DNA from: Lutispora thermophila DSM 19022
GTDB lineage: Bacteria; Bacillota; Clostridia; Lutisporales; Lutisporaceae
Direction: 5' to 3'
Assembly: GCF_900142105.1 (NCBI RefSeq)
Contig: NZ_FQZS01000005.1
Coordinates: forward strand, 186,001 to 250,000
DNA length: 64,000 nt
The notes below the pieces were generated by a model. That model was given only the letters and a program-made list of their open reading frames with translations, was not told where the DNA came from and did not search any database. A program made the translations under genes and the position numbers. Each line of letters begins with the position of its first letter. Position 1 is the first letter of the stretch. This document shows positions 38,179 through 48,771 of this stretch, one piece after another.

Positions 38179-39929
38179 TGGGTAAAAAGATATTCTTATC
38201 CTTGCTTTATGTGTTGCTTATTGGTTTTGCTATCAGCGGAATATTATCATATGTTACCATCAGGTCTACATATAACAGTGTTGTGGAAGACAAACTAATA
38301 TCCAATTCTCTTTTTATAGCTGAGTTGATTGCTGAGCGATTGAGTGGTTATGGTTTTAAAGACATGGATGAATATATAAAGCAAATTAGGACATATGATG
38401 ACATTAGGATAACGTTGATTGATATGCAAGGTAATGTTCTAGGAGATTCTGATGAAGATATATCAAAAATGGATAATCATATTGATAGGCCGGAAGTCAG
38501 AAAAGCAATAATGGGATACTATAGCCTTGAGAGAAGATATAGTGGTACTATTAGAGCTGATTATATATATTACGCCACAGCTTTGACATATGACGGTCAA
38601 ATGATTATTGTCAGGCTTTCCATGCCTTTGAAAGATATTGAGATAATTACAAGGAAATATTTATATAATCTATTAATGGCCTTTATATTTGGCTTGGCCA
38701 TAGCTTTGGTTATTGGATATGTTTCAACAAGAAAAATAGTTGAACCTTTATCAAAAATTACACAGACATCTGATGAAATAGCGAAAGGAAATTTCAATGT
38801 TAGGGTGAAAATATACGGTAATGATGAGATAAGCAGATTAGCTGAAACAATTAATAATATGTCTCAACAGCTGCAATATTATATAAATGGATTAAACACA
38901 AGAAATAAGGAAATGGAAGCAATATTGAGCAGCGTAGCAAGTGGAATAATAGCCATAGACAATCATTGGAGGATACTTTTTATAAACAAAAAGGCAACGG
39001 AAATATTGGACATTGAAGATAAAGAATTGATAGGAAGGCACCTTATGTTTGCATTGAGGAATCACCAAATACAAAAATATTTGGATGATACCGTTGAAAA
39101 CAAAGCCTATAAAGAAACAGAGATAACGCTCAATTATCCTCAAGAAAGAATAATTCGTTTATATACCAATCCCATTTTGGAAAGGGATGGATCATATCCA
39201 ATTGGTGTTATAATAGTGCTTCAAGATATAACCCACGTGAGGAAACTTGAAAAAGTTAGAAGCGAGTTTGTAGCTAATGTATCCCATGAGTTGAAAACTC
39301 CATTGACTTCAATAAAAGGGTTTATTGAGACATTAAAAGAAGGTGCTATAAGGGATGAAAAGATAGCTTTAAGATTTATAGATATAATAGATGCAGAGGC
39401 GGATAGGCTTGTCAATTTGATAAATGAAACTTTGTTTCTTTCAGAGTTGGAGAGCAATAAAGAGGAGAAAGCAAAAGAGAAGATTGAGATAAAATCAGCC
39501 ATTGACGAAATAATACCTTTGTTTAAATCTAAAGCAGAAAGCAAGGGAATTATTATAGAGAAATCAATAAAGGGAGACATTGGTGTCATATTTGGGAGCA
39601 AGGACAGATTCAAGCAAATGCTTATTAACCTTGTTGATAATGCGGTTAAATACTCCAATGAGGGAGGGAAAATAACAATACAGGGATATTTAGAAGAATC
39701 CAGAAAAGTTATCGTAGTAGAAGATACCGGTATTGGCATTCCGGAAGAAGATTTGCCAAGAATATTTGAAAGATTTTATAGGGTTGATAAGGCAAGGGTG
39801 AGGACCGGTGAAGGAGGGACAGGCTTAGGATTATCCATTGTGAAACACATAGCCATGAACTTTAATGCAGACATATCTGTAGAAAGCAAATTAGGAAAAG
39901 GGACTAAATTTATAATAAGATTTCCTTAA
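38178..39929 (+). CDS. phoR: Sensor histidine kinase PhoR
   Basis: 583 residues. Membrane segment about 5-25, extracytoplasmic sensor region about 26-160, second segment about 163-185, HAMP (about 186-240), PAS domain (about 246-355), HisKA with H370 in NVSHELKTPLTS, and HATPase_c with NLVDNAVKYS, DTGIGIP and GTGLGLSIVKH. The domain set matches PhoR of Firmicutes, which senses cell-wall or phosphate status and phosphorylates PhoP. Confidence 0.93.
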   Translation: MGKKIFLSLLYVLLIGFAISGILSYVTIRSTYNSVVEDKLISNSLFIAELIAERLSGYGFKDMDEYIKQIRTYDDIRITLIDMQGNVLGDSDEDISKMDNHIDRPEVRKAIMGYYSLERRYSGTIRADYIYYATALTYDGQMIIVRLSMPLKDIEIITRKYLYNLLMAFIFGLAIALVIGYVSTRKIVEPLSKITQTSDEIAKGNFNVRVKIYGNDEISRLAETINNMSQQLQYYINGLNTRNKEMEAILSSVASGIIAIDNHWRILFINKKATEILDIEDKELIGRHLMFALRNHQIQKYLDDTVENKAYKETEITLNYPQERIIRLYTNPILERDGSYPIGVIIVLQDITHVRKLEKVRSEFVANVSHELKTPLTSIKGFIETLKEGAIRDEKIALRFIDIIDAEADRLVNLINETLFLSELESNKEEKAKEKIEIKSAIDEIIPLFKSKAESKGIIIEKSIKGDIGVIFGSKDRFKQMLINLVDNAVKYSNEGGKITIQGYLEESRKVIVVEDTGIGIPEEDLPRIFERFYRVDKARVRTGEGGTGLGLSIVKHIAMNFNADISVESKLGKGTKFIIRFP

Positions 39930-39935
39930 TAAGAG

Positions 39936-39975
39936 AGAGCTTTGATGATAAAAGTTGATCAAAGTTCTTTTTTTT
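39936..39975 (+). terminator. Terminator after phoPR
   Basis: Stem AGAGCTTTGAT/ATCAAAGTTCT with one G-U pair and a T8 tail. Confidence 0.88.
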
Positions 39976-39991
39976 ATAAGCCATAGTAATG

Positions 39992-40019
39992 CTTAATTCC
40001 ATCTTAATATAAACTTGAT
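39992..40019 (+). promoter_or_regulatory. Pho box before pstS
   Basis: CTTAAT at 39992, CTTAAT at 40003 and CTTGAT at 40014, exactly 11 bp apart. PhoP dimers of Firmicutes bind hexamer repeats with 11-bp spacing. No clear -10 could be assigned. The rest of the 306-bp gap holds a hairpin at 40029-40070 and no gene. Confidence 0.65.
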
Positions 40020-40028
40020 CTAATGGCT

Positions 40029-40070
40029 AAGGCCTCCTTGATTGATATAAACGCTTTCAAAGGAAGCCTT
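40029..40070 (+). other. Hairpin in the pst leader
   Basis: AAGGC-C-TCCTT pairs with AAGGA-A-GCCTT around a 20-nt loop, followed by TATTATG. It lies between the Pho box and pstS. It may be an attenuator or an mRNA end; the tail is short of T. Confidence 0.4.
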
Positions 40071-40235
40071 TATTATGAAGAAAAGCATGCTTTAATTTGT
40101 AGCGGGGATGCAAATAACTAATGAATGCTCCAGATAGGAAGCAACAGTTTTTTACATGGAATTTACAATGGAATAATAGAGCATTAACATAATTAAGTTA
40201 TTATCAAAGTGAAAAAGCTAAGAGGAGGAGTAATA

Positions 40236-41060
40236 ATGGTAAGGGGAAAAGTAAAATTAATTTTATGCTTAATAGTTGTAATGACACTGATAATGACAGC
40301 ATGCTCAGGACAATCAGATACTGTCGAAACCGAGAAAAAAATACTTATAAATGGATCTACTTCTGTACAGCCGCTAATTGAAGAACTGGCTTCTGCATAC
40401 AAAGAAAAACATCCTGGTGCAATTATAGATATACAATCAGGTGGTTCGGGTGTAGGCATCAAATCCGCCATTGAAGGTGTAGTTGATATAGGAATGTCCT
40501 CAAGGGAGTTAAAATCCGATGAAAAAATGCTAAAAGAGTTTAGAATCGCTACTGATGGTATTGCTGTAATATTGAATCCGGAAAACCCGATAAATGATTT
40601 AACCATTGAACAGCTGAAAAAGATTTATACTGGGGAAATAACCAATTGGAAAGAAGTTGGAGGCAAAGATGCAACCATAACAGTTGTAACAAGAGAAGAG
40701 GGTTCTGGAACCAGAGGAGCATTCACTGAGCTCATTGGCGTGGAAGAAATACTAAACTCATCTATAACCCAAGGTTCCACAGGCGGGGTTATGACTGCTG
40801 TAGGAAGTGATGAAAATGCAATAGGATATGCTTCCTATGGAAGTGTAAAGAACAGTGCTAATTTAAAGATTATAAGCATCGATGGAATCCCATGTGATGA
40901 AGAAAACATATATTCTGGAGCTTATAAGATTTCGAGACCTTTCTTAATGGTGACCAAGGAGGAACCGACTGGAATAGCTAAAGACTTTATAGATTTCATT
41001 CTTAGTGACGAAGGACAACAGATAGTTGAAGATAACAATTATCTAAAAACTAATAGATAA
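40236..41060 (+). CDS. pstS: Phosphate ABC transporter substrate-binding lipoprotein
   Basis: 274 residues from ATG 40236 (GAGGAGG 8 nt upstream). Lipoprotein signal with lipobox LIMTAC. Phosphate-binding motifs NGSTSVQPL, SGGSGVGIKSAIEG, and the conserved REEGSGTRGAF. Captures phosphate outside the membrane for PstCAB. First gene of the pst operon. Confidence 0.96.
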   Translation: MVRGKVKLILCLIVVMTLIMTACSGQSDTVETEKKILINGSTSVQPLIEELASAYKEKHPGAIIDIQSGGSGVGIKSAIEGVVDIGMSSRELKSDEKMLKEFRIATDGIAVILNPENPINDLTIEQLKKIYTGEITNWKEVGGKDATITVVTREEGSGTRGAFTELIGVEEILNSSITQGSTGGVMTAVGSDENAIGYASYGSVKNSANLKIISIDGIPCDEENIYSGAYKISRPFLMVTKEEPTGIAKDFIDFILSDEGQQIVEDNNYLKTNR

Positions 41061-41085
41061 CTAGTTTCAAAAGGGGAAGAGCTTA

Positions 41086-41934
41086 ATGAGATTAAGTGAA
41101 AGAATAATTGAAAAGATGCTTGTGATCTGTGCCGCCATAGCCTTATTAGGGATAGCTGTTATTGCAGTATTTATAACAAAAGAAGGTTGGCCAATAATAA
41201 GCAAAATAGGCATAAAAGCTTTTTTCCTTGGAAAGGATTGGACCCCAACTAAGGGGGTGTATGGTATTTTTCCAATGATTATTGGGTCTATTTATGTCAC
41301 CATAGGTGCTTTGGCAATAGGAGTACCTATTGGCATCAGTTGCGCCATATATCTTGCAGAAATTGCGTCTCCAAAAGTTTCAGCAATTATTAAGCCTGGC
41401 ATTGAACTTTTGGCAGGTATACCGTCAGTTATATATGGATTATATGGTATGACAGTTATAGTTCCTATTATCAGGGATTTATTCGGCAATCAAGGTTTTA
41501 GTGTTTTGGCAGGCAGTATTGTTTTGGGCATTATGATACTGCCTACCATAATAAACATATCCAAGGATTCCATTGAAGCAGTACCAAAGGAGTATAAGGA
41601 AGGCTCCTTGGCCTTGGGATCATCCCATTGGCAGGCAATTATTAAGGTCATACTACCCTCAGCCAGATCAGGAATCATATCATCTATAATACTTGGTATG
41701 GCAAGAGCCGTAGGAGAAACTATGGCTGTCATAATGATAACAGGCAACAGTACAATGATTCCTGAAAGCATATTATCACCTGTAAGAACGCTTACAGGGA
41801 ACATCGGAATAGAAATGGGATATGCCAGCGGAGAACATCAAAAAGCCTTGTTTGCAACAGGAATTGTGCTGTTTATCTTCATAATGTGTTTGAATCTATT
41901 GGCTAAGCTCATACCTAAAAAGGCAGGTGCGTAA
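41086..41934 (+). CDS. pstC: Phosphate ABC transporter permease PstC
   Basis: 282 residues, six membrane segments. The coupling motif EGSLALGSSHWQAI (EAA loop) contacts PstB, and GETMAVIMITGN is typical of PstC. RBS AAAAGGGGAAG. Forms the channel with PstA. Confidence 0.95.
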   Translation: MRLSERIIEKMLVICAAIALLGIAVIAVFITKEGWPIISKIGIKAFFLGKDWTPTKGVYGIFPMIIGSIYVTIGALAIGVPIGISCAIYLAEIASPKVSAIIKPGIELLAGIPSVIYGLYGMTVIVPIIRDLFGNQGFSVLAGSIVLGIMILPTIINISKDSIEAVPKEYKEGSLALGSSHWQAIIKVILPSARSGIISSIILGMARAVGETMAVIMITGNSTMIPESILSPVRTLTGNIGIEMGYASGEHQKALFATGIVLFIFIMCLNLLAKLIPKKAGA

Positions 41935-41935
41935 A

Positions 41936-42790
41936 TTGAATGATATTAAAATTATAACCAGCTCAAGAATAAAAGAAAGAGTGGCTTTCTTCTTATTGTG
42001 GATTTTTTCAATATTTACTGCAATTATTTTGGTACTTATTGTAAGCGACATTATAATAAAAGGAGCACCGCATATATCATTAGATTTTTTGCTGGAAGAG
42101 CCAAGGAAAATGGGAAAGGAAGGCGGAGTTTTTTCAGTAATAGTTTCTACTATTTATATTGTTGTCTTATCAATAATTTTTGCTGCACCTATAGGAGTTG
42201 CAGCTTCAGTGTATCTGGCCGAATATGCAAAAGAGAGCACTATGCTTAACATCATTAGATTTGGAACTGAAGCATTGGCAGGAATCCCGTCAATAATATA
42301 TGGCTTATTTGGTTATTCATTTTTCGTGTTTTTTCTGGATCTAAAGTATTCCATATTATCAGGAGCTTTAACACTTACTTTAATGATTTTGCCTACAATA
42401 ATAAAGACATCAGAAGAGGCTATCAAAGCTGTACCAAAATCTTATAGAGAAGGCAGCCTGGCATTGGGAGCCACGAAACTACAGACTATCAGAAAAATCA
42501 TAATACCTGATGCAATACCTGGCATATTGACGGGCTTAATACTCGGGATAGGGAGAGTTGTAGGTGAAAGTGCTGCAGTTTTATATACAGCGGGGAGTTC
42601 CTTGGGTATACCGGATTCTATTTTCAGACCTGGTAGAACTTTATCAGTACATCTTTATACTTTAGCTTCAGAAGGTATATCTATAGAAAACACCTATGCG
42701 ACAGCTGTAATACTAATTGCTTTAGTGTTTATCATAAACTTTTCAGCTAATACACTGATAAATAGGATTTTTATAGCCAGAAGGAGATAG
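41936..42790 (+). CDS. pstA: Phosphate ABC transporter permease PstA
   Basis: 284 residues from TTG 41936 (GCAGGTG upstream), or 287 from GTG 41927, which overlaps pstC. Six membrane segments, EAA loop [15 protein letters not shown], and [15 protein letters not shown]. Partner of PstC. Confidence 0.94.
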   Translation: MNDIKIITSSRIKERVAFFLLWIFSIFTAIILVLIVSDIIIKGAPHISLDFLLEEPRKMGKEGGVFSVIVSTIYIVVLSIIFAAPIGVAASVYLAEYAKESTMLNIIRFGTEALAGIPSIIYGLFGYSFFVFFLDLKYSILSGALTLTLMILPTIIKTSEEAIKAVPKSYREGSLALGATKLQTIRKIIIPDAIPGILTGLILGIGRVVGESAAVLYTAGSSLGIPDSIFRPGRTLSVHLYTLASEGISIENTYATAVILIALVFIINFSANTLINRIFIARRR

Positions 42791-42797
42791 GAAAGCT

Positions 42798-43550
42798 ATG
42801 GGGAGCGTGAAAATTAGAGTGAAAGATACAAATTTATATTATGGCAACCATCATGCATTAAAGAATATAAACATGGATATATATGATAAATCTGTTACTG
42901 CTTTAATCGGACCTTCGGGATGTGGGAAGTCGACTTTTCTCAGATGCTTGAACAGGATGAATGATTTGATTCCAAATGTAAGAATAGATGGTGAGATACA
43001 AATAGCAGGCAATGATATAAACAAATACGATGTCATTCTTCTTAGAAAAAAAGTTGGAATGGTGTTTCAAAAACCAAATCCATTTCCCATGTCTATATAT
43101 GAAAATATAGCCTATGGACCGAGAATACATGGTACCAAGAACAGAAGCAAACTTGATAATATAGTAGAAAAGAGCTTGAGAGAAGCAGCCTTATGGGATG
43201 AAGTAAAAGATAGGTTAAAGTCTAATGCTATGGGCTTATCCGGTGGTCAGCAACAGAGGCTTTGTATAGCCAGGACCATTGCAGTGGAGCCAGAGATATT
43301 GCTTATGGATGAACCTACCTCCGCATTGGACCCTGCCTCAACAATGAAAATTGAAGATTTGATGGAGAATCTGAAGAAGCAATACACGGTTATCATAGTT
43401 ACACATAATATGCAACAGGCAGGCAGGATATCAGATTATGCAGCTTTTTTCCTCAATGGAGAGATTATAGAATACGACAAGACAGAGAAAATATTCTATA
43501 AGCCTATGGACAAGAGGACGGAGGATTATATAACAGGCAGGTTTGGTTAA
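42798..43550 (+). CDS. pstB: Phosphate ABC transporter ATP-binding protein PstB
   Basis: 250 residues. Walker [10 protein letters not shown], signature LSGGQQQRL, Walker [14 protein letters not shown] and switch histidine VTHNM. Characteristic PstB sequence [19 protein letters not shown]. It energises uptake through PstCA and, with PhoU, relays phosphate status to PhoR. Confidence 0.97.
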   Translation: MGSVKIRVKDTNLYYGNHHALKNINMDIYDKSVTALIGPSGCGKSTFLRCLNRMNDLIPNVRIDGEIQIAGNDINKYDVILLRKKVGMVFQKPNPFPMSIYENIAYGPRIHGTKNRSKLDNIVEKSLREAALWDEVKDRLKSNAMGLSGGQQQRLCIARTIAVEPEILLMDEPTSALDPASTMKIEDLMENLKKQYTVIIVTHNMQQAGRISDYAAFFLNGEIIEYDKTEKIFYKPMDKRTEDYITGRFG

Positions 43551-43575
43551 TATTTTATAGGAGGTATAATAATTG

Positions 43576-44232
43576 ATGACCAGAAATCATTTTGATAATG
43601 AATTACAAGAACTAATTAAAGATATGATTAAGATGAGCAGTATTGTAGAGGAAGCATTAACTGATTCTATAAATGCATTAAAGAAACAAGATATTGAGTT
43701 GGCAGATAAGGTAATAGCACAAGATGATCTAGTAGATAAAATGGAATTGGAGATAGAGGATAAATGCTTAAAGCTTATTGCATTGCAGCAGCCCATTGCT
43801 AAAGATCTGAGAATAATTGCTACTGCTTTGAAGATTGTTACGGATTTGGAAAGGATAGCAGATCATGCTGTTGATATAGCAAAGATCACAAAAAGACTAT
43901 CTGGTGAAAAGTATATAAAAGAACTGATAGATATACCGAGGATGGCTTATATAGTCACAGGTATGGTTAAAGACAGCATAGATGCCTATGTTAAACAGGA
44001 TGTAGATAAAGCAAGAGAAGTATCTAAGAGGGATGATGAAGTAGATGGGCTTCATTCTCAAATTTTCAGAGAACTGCTTATACTTATGATGGAGGATCCA
44101 AGAAAGATAAATCAAAGCACATATTTTTTATTCATTAGCCAGAGTATCGAGAGAATAGCTGATCATGTTACAAACATCTGTGAGTGGATAATATATGCAG
44201 TGACAGGTGAGCATGTGTATTTAAATGAATGA
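43576..44232 (+). CDS. phoU: Phosphate-signalling protein PhoU
   Basis: 218 residues, two three-helix bundles with the repeated metal-binding motif (ERIADHAVDIAK and ERIADHVTNICE). Links PstB to PhoR and turns the regulon off when phosphate is high. ATG 43576 has TAGGAGGT upstream; a TTG one codon earlier is also possible. Last gene of the operon. Confidence 0.95.
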   Translation: MTRNHFDNELQELIKDMIKMSSIVEEALTDSINALKKQDIELADKVIAQDDLVDKMELEIEDKCLKLIALQQPIAKDLRIIATALKIVTDLERIADHAVDIAKITKRLSGEKYIKELIDIPRMAYIVTGMVKDSIDAYVKQDVDKAREVSKRDDEVDGLHSQIFRELLILMMEDPRKINQSTYFLFISQSIERIADHVTNICEWIIYAVTGEHVYLNE

Positions 44233-44247
44233 ACATATAGTAGAAGG

Positions 44248-44281
44248 CAGGTTTGTTGGGGATGGTACAGACCTGTTTTTT
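44248..44281 (+). terminator. Terminator after phoU
   Basis: Stem CAGGTTTGT/ACAGACCTG with one G-U pair and a T6-7 tail. Confidence 0.85.
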
Positions 44282-44361
44282 GTTGTCTAAAATAATGTTG
44301 TGCTTAATGTTGCCAATGGTTATAATATATAAATAGTACGGAAAAGGCAGGAGGAAAACAT

Positions 44362-45681
44362 ATGCCATGTTATAGCGTAAACATAAAGGATGTTGTAAAG
44401 GACAGCATTGCAGATGAACTGGGAATACAAAAAGATGATAAACTTCTAAGCATAAATGGCGAGGAAGTAAATGATATAATAGAGTATAAATACCTAATAA
44501 GCGATGAATATCTGGTTGTGGAAATAGAGAAACCAGACGGTGAGATATGGGAGCTGGAAATAGAAAAGGATTATGATGAAGATTTGGGATTGATATTTGA
44601 AGGAATAATTGACAAACCTAAATCTTGCCATAATAAGTGTATTTTCTGCTTCATAGATCAATTGCCAAAGGGTATGAGAAAAACATTGTATTTTAAAGAT
44701 GATGATACAAGACTATCATTTCTTCAGGGCAATTTTTTAAGTTTAAGCAACATGAGAGATAAAGATATAGATAAAATCATAAAATTCAGGATAAGCCCTA
44801 TAAACATATCAATACATACAACAGATATGGAACTAAGGAAGAAAATGCTCAATAATAAAAATGCAGTTAGGCTTCTTGACTATATGAGAAGGCTAAAAAA
44901 CGGTAAAATAGAAATGAAGGGTCAAATAGTGTTATGCCCGGAGATAAATGATGGTGGGCATTTGGATAAAACCATCAAGGACTTATATGAGTTTTATCCT
45001 GAACTAAGCTGTGTTGCCATCGTACCGGTAGGTTTGACCAAATACAGGGATGGATTGTTTCCTTTGAAGCAATATGATGAAAGTGCTGCATCAAAGGTTA
45101 TTGATCAAGTGGAATCATTGCAAGAACACTATCTGAGAAAATTAGGAACCAGATTTGTATTCTTGTCTGATGAGTTTTACCTAATTGCCAATAGACCGAT
45201 ACAGCCTTATGATAATTATGAGGGATTTTCTCAAATAGAAAACGGTGTGGGAATAATTGCACTTTTCAATGCTGAACTTGATACTTCTTTAGCAAAAATT
45301 CAGCAACATGAAGAAGTATCAGGTAAAGGTACAATCGTGACCGGAGAATATGCTATGCCTATATTGCAGAAGGCTTGTGGCAAGATTATGGATAAAATAC
45401 CTGGTCTTATTTTAAATGTAATAGGAATAAAAAATGAATTTTTCGGTTCATCTGTTAAAGTGTCTGGACTTGTAACGGCAGGAGATATAATATCTCAACT
45501 TAAAGCTAAGAATATTTCAGGGAATATATTTATACCTGATAATATGCTGCGAAAAGGAGAACCAGTATTTTTGGATGATCTGACCATAGAAGATATCGAG
45601 AAAGAGTTAGATGTGAAAGTTATTATATGCAAACAAGACGGTAGCGATTTAGTTGAAAATATTCTAAAATACTGTAGATAG
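44362..45681 (+). CDS. DUF512 radical SAM-like protein with PDZ domain
   Basis: 439 residues. N-terminal PDZ-like region (about 1-70, DSIADELGIQKDDKLLSINGEEV), then C-x3-C-x2-C in CHNKCIFCF near residue 92, a radical SAM-like domain, and a C-terminal DUF512 region with IVTGEYAMPIL and VKVSGLVTAGDI. Reaction unknown. The family often lies next to der in Clostridia, as here. RBS GGAGGAAA. Confidence 0.88.
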   Translation: MPCYSVNIKDVVKDSIADELGIQKDDKLLSINGEEVNDIIEYKYLISDEYLVVEIEKPDGEIWELEIEKDYDEDLGLIFEGIIDKPKSCHNKCIFCFIDQLPKGMRKTLYFKDDDTRLSFLQGNFLSLSNMRDKDIDKIIKFRISPINISIHTTDMELRKKMLNNKNAVRLLDYMRRLKNGKIEMKGQIVLCPEINDGGHLDKTIKDLYEFYPELSCVAIVPVGLTKYRDGLFPLKQYDESAASKVIDQVESLQEHYLRKLGTRFVFLSDEFYLIANRPIQPYDNYEGFSQIENGVGIIALFNAELDTSLAKIQQHEEVSGKGTIVTGEYAMPILQKACGKIMDKIPGLILNVIGIKNEFFGSSVKVSGLVTAGDIISQLKAKNISGNIFIPDNMLRKGEPVFLDDLTIEDIEKELDVKVIICKQDGSDLVENILKYCR

Positions 45682-45696
45682 AATGGAGGTTTTATA

Positions 45697-47013
45697 ATGG
45701 CAAAACCTGTTGTGGCTATTGTAGGAAGGCCCAATGTAGGTAAATCAACACTTTTCAATAGAATAGCAGGCAAGAGAATATCCATAGTGGAAGATGTTCC
45801 AGGAGTTACAAGAGATAGAATATATGCAGAAGCAGAGTGGCTGGGAAGAAAATTTATTATGATTGATACAGGAGGATTGGAGCCTTATGCCCAGGATATT
45901 ATTATGCAGCAGATGAAAAGGCAGGCTGAGATAGCGATAGAAACCGCAAATGTAATTATATTTGTGGTGGATGGGCAAGAAGGCGTAACAGCTACTGACC
46001 AAGAAGTAGCCAATATGTTGAGAAAGACAAGCAAGAAAGTTATTTTGGCATGTAATAAAATCGATTCACAAAAGTATAAGGATAATATATATGAGTTTTA
46101 TAATTTAGGCATTGGTGAACCTATAGGTATTTCTGCAGGTCAGGCATTAGGCTTGGGAGATTTGCTGGATGAAGTGGTAAAACTTTTTCCACATGAGGGT
46201 GAAGAAGAATATGATGATTTTACAATAAAGGTAGCATTAGTGGGCAGACCTAATGTAGGAAAATCATCTATAATAAATAAAATTTTAGGAGAAGAAAGAG
46301 TTATAGTTAGCAATATTCCAGGTACTACAAGAGATGCCATAGATACTCCTTTTGAAGCAGGAGGTCAAAAATATGTTTTAATTGATACTGCGGGCATGAG
46401 AAAAAAAGGAAAGATCAATGAATCCATTGAAAGATACAGCGTTATAAGATCTCTTACGGCGATTGAAAGGTCAGATGTTTGTATATTGGTAATTGACGGA
46501 GAGACCGGCGTGACAGAACAGGATAGCAAGATAGCAGGATACATGCACGAGCAAGGAAGAGGAGCAATCATTGTAGTAAATAAATGGGATCTAGTAGAAA
46601 AAGATGATAAGACCATGAATAGATATAAAGAGAATATATTAAAAGAATTATCCTTTATGAGCTATGCGCCTATAATGTTTGTTTCTGCTCTTACCGGTCA
46701 ACGTATTTCAAAAATATTGGAGATGGTGGATTTTGTTTCAAATCAACATGCAATGAGAGTACAAACAGGATTGCTTAATGATGTAATAAATGAGGCAGTA
46801 TTGATGAATCAACCATCTGTATCGGGAGGAAGAAGATTGAATATACTCTATAGCACTCAGGTATCTGTAAAGCCTCCTACATTTGCTATATTTGTCAATG
46901 ACCCTGAGCTTATGCATTTTTCTTATGAGAGGTATTTGGAGAATCAAATAAGAAAATCCTTTGGTTTCCAGGGAACACCAATTAGATTTTTAATTAAAGG
47001 AAAAAGCAAGTAA
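45697..47013 (+). CDS. der: Ribosome biogenesis GTPase Der
   Basis: 438 residues. Two tandem G domains, each with GRPNVGKS (near residues 9 and 182), DTGG/DTAG and NKID/NKWD, and a C-terminal KH-like domain. Acts in 50S subunit maturation. RBS ATGGAGGTT, 15 bp after the DUF512 gene. Confidence 0.97.
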   Translation: MAKPVVAIVGRPNVGKSTLFNRIAGKRISIVEDVPGVTRDRIYAEAEWLGRKFIMIDTGGLEPYAQDIIMQQMKRQAEIAIETANVIIFVVDGQEGVTATDQEVANMLRKTSKKVILACNKIDSQKYKDNIYEFYNLGIGEPIGISAGQALGLGDLLDEVVKLFPHEGEEEYDDFTIKVALVGRPNVGKSSIINKILGEERVIVSNIPGTTRDAIDTPFEAGGQKYVLIDTAGMRKKGKINESIERYSVIRSLTAIERSDVCILVIDGETGVTEQDSKIAGYMHEQGRGAIIVVNKWDLVEKDDKTMNRYKENILKELSFMSYAPIMFVSALTGQRISKILEMVDFVSNQHAMRVQTGLLNDVINEAVLMNQPSVSGGRRLNILYSTQVSVKPPTFAIFVNDPELMHFSYERYLENQIRKSFGFQGTPIRFLIKGKSK

Positions 47014-47030
47014 TAGGGGGATATTATTAA

Positions 47031-47633
47031 ATGACCACAAAAATAATAATCATAAGTATAATAGCTTATTTCTTGGGAAATATCTCCGTATCCTATATGA
47101 TTGCCAAATGTTCCAAAGGAATTGATATAAGGAAGTATGGTAGCGGTAATGCTGGAGCAACCAATGTTTTAAGAACTTTAGGTCCAAAGGCAGGATTTTT
47201 TGCCTTTTTAGGGGATGCACTGAAGGGTGCCATTGCTGTAGTAATAGGGAACTTAATTGGAGGAGAAAATGGGCAAGTAGCAGCGGGTATTTTTGTGGTA
47301 GTAGGGCATAACTGGCCAGTATTTTTGGGTTTTAAGGGTGGCAAAGGAATAGCCACAACCATAGGAGTCATGAGTGCTATTAACCCATTGATGGTGGCTG
47401 TTATAGTACCTATAGGTATTGTAATAATTATAATTACAAAATATGTATCCTTGGCTTCCATATTGGGTATGATAATATTCCCTCTTCTAATGCTAATATC
47501 AGGACAGCCGATTAATCTGGTTGTTTTCAGCTTCTTGCTATCGGCTATGGCAATATATAGGCATAAATCAAACATCATAAAACTCTTAAATGGTACTGAG
47601 TCCAAGATAGGAGATAAAGCAAAGAAAATCTAG
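47031..47633 (+). CDS. plsY: Acyl-phosphate glycerol-3-phosphate acyltransferase PlsY
   Basis: 200 residues, about five membrane segments. Conserved loops YGSGNAGATNVLRTLG, GHNWPVFLGFKGGKGIAT and the C-terminal YRHKSNI. It transfers acyl from acyl phosphate to sn-glycerol-3-phosphate. The next gene gpsA makes that acceptor, so the pair starts phospholipid synthesis. Confidence 0.96.
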   Translation: MTTKIIIISIIAYFLGNISVSYMIAKCSKGIDIRKYGSGNAGATNVLRTLGPKAGFFAFLGDALKGAIAVVIGNLIGGENGQVAAGIFVVVGHNWPVFLGFKGGKGIATTIGVMSAINPLMVAVIVPIGIVIIIITKYVSLASILGMIIFPLLMLISGQPINLVVFSFLLSAMAIYRHKSNIIKLLNGTESKIGDKAKKI

Positions 47634-47644
47634 GAGGGGTAGAA

Positions 47645-48679
47645 TTGAGCAAGATTTCTATAATAGGTTCTGGAAGCTGGGGCACAGCAAATGCCATTTC
47701 CCTTGCTAATAAAGGATTGGATGTGAAGTTGTGGGTAAGAAATAAAGAATTATTGGAAATCATGATGGGAAAAAGAGAAAATACCACATATTTACCTGGT
47801 GTTAAACTTCCAAGTAATATTAAGGTATCTAATGATTTGGAATATTGCTGCAAAGAAGCGGATATTATTGTATTAGGGACTCCATCCCATGCGGTGAGGG
47901 ATACTGTTCAGAACATAAAAAAGTATATAAACGACGACCAATATATAGTCAATCTTGCCAAAGGAATAGAAAACGACAGTTTGTGCAGGATGTCACAGAT
48001 AATAGAGGAATATCTTCCATATAATCCGATTGCAGTATTATCGGGACCTAATCATGCAGAAGAAGTTGCAAGAAACATGCCATCTGCTACAGTAGTATCT
48101 TCTAAGTATAAAAGGGTAGCTGAGTTTATACAGGATACTTTTATGACTCCTTGGTTTAGAGTATACATAAATCCTGATATAGTTGGTGTTGAAATTGGAG
48201 GAGCTTTAAAAAATATAATAGCTCTTGGGGCAGGTATCTCAGACGGATTAGGTTATGGAGACAATACAAAAACGGCTCTTATGACAAGGGGCATAGTTGA
48301 GATTGCACGGCTTGGTGTAGCCATGGGAGCACGACAAAGCACATTTAACGGATTATCTGGAGTTGGAGACTTATTTGTAACTTGTACCAGTATACACAGT
48401 AGAAACAGGAGGGCTGGAATAGCAATAGGACAGGGAAAGTCCGTAGAAGAGGTATTGAACTCAACAAAAATGGTCGTTGAAGGAGTGCGAACCAGTAAGT
48501 CTGCATATCAACTATCAAAAAAGCTGAATATTGAAATGCCAATAACTCAAGAAATTTACGGTGTTTTATTCCAAGGGTTTAATGTAAAAGAATCAGTAAT
48601 GAAGTTAATGACAAGGAATAAAACTCATGAAATGGAAGATTTGATGGAAAAAGAACCAATAGTTTGGAAAGATGCTTAA
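47645..48679 (+). CDS. gpsA: NAD(P)-dependent glycerol-3-phosphate dehydrogenase
   Basis: 344 residues. Makes sn-glycerol-3-phosphate from dihydroxyacetone phosphate. Dinucleotide motif IGSGSWGTANA, LAKGIE, LSGPNHAEEVA, the catalytic-lysine helix GGALKNIIALGAGISDGL, and LSGVGDLFVTC. TTG start with AGGAGGGG upstream. Its stop codon is inside the terminator stem. Confidence 0.97.
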   Translation: MSKISIIGSGSWGTANAISLANKGLDVKLWVRNKELLEIMMGKRENTTYLPGVKLPSNIKVSNDLEYCCKEADIIVLGTPSHAVRDTVQNIKKYINDDQYIVNLAKGIENDSLCRMSQIIEEYLPYNPIAVLSGPNHAEEVARNMPSATVVSSKYKRVAEFIQDTFMTPWFRVYINPDIVGVEIGGALKNIIALGAGISDGLGYGDNTKTALMTRGIVEIARLGVAMGARQSTFNGLSGVGDLFVTCTSIHSRNRRAGIAIGQGKSVEEVLNSTKMVVEGVRTSKSAYQLSKKLNIEMPITQEIYGVLFQGFNVKESVMKLMTRNKTHEMEDLMEKEPIVWKDA

Positions 48680-48694
48680 CAGGCATCTTTTTTT
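48668..48694 (+). terminator. Terminator overlapping the gpsA stop
   Basis: Stem AAAGATGC/GCATCTTT around TTAACAG, then a T run. The left arm encodes the last gpsA codons. Confidence 0.88.
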
Positions 48695-48695
48695 G

Positions 48696-48723
48696 TAATA
48701 TTCTTATCTACTTTACATATATA
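48696..48723 (+). promoter_or_regulatory. Sigma-E-like promoter of spoIVA
   Basis: TAATATT (48696-48702), 13 bp, CATATATA (48716-48723). This agrees with the sigma-E pattern KMATATT and CATAYAHT. B. subtilis spoIVA is sigma-E dependent. It begins two bases after the gpsA terminator. Confidence 0.6.
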
Positions 48724-48771
48724 TATAATGCAATATTTGATGGTTATAATCCTTTGAGAGGGGGTAAAATC

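Noticed and set aside
40193-40606. 137-codon minus-strand frame over the pstS start
   Set aside because: It is the complement of the pstS signal and binding domain; pstS has the lipobox and a ribosome site.
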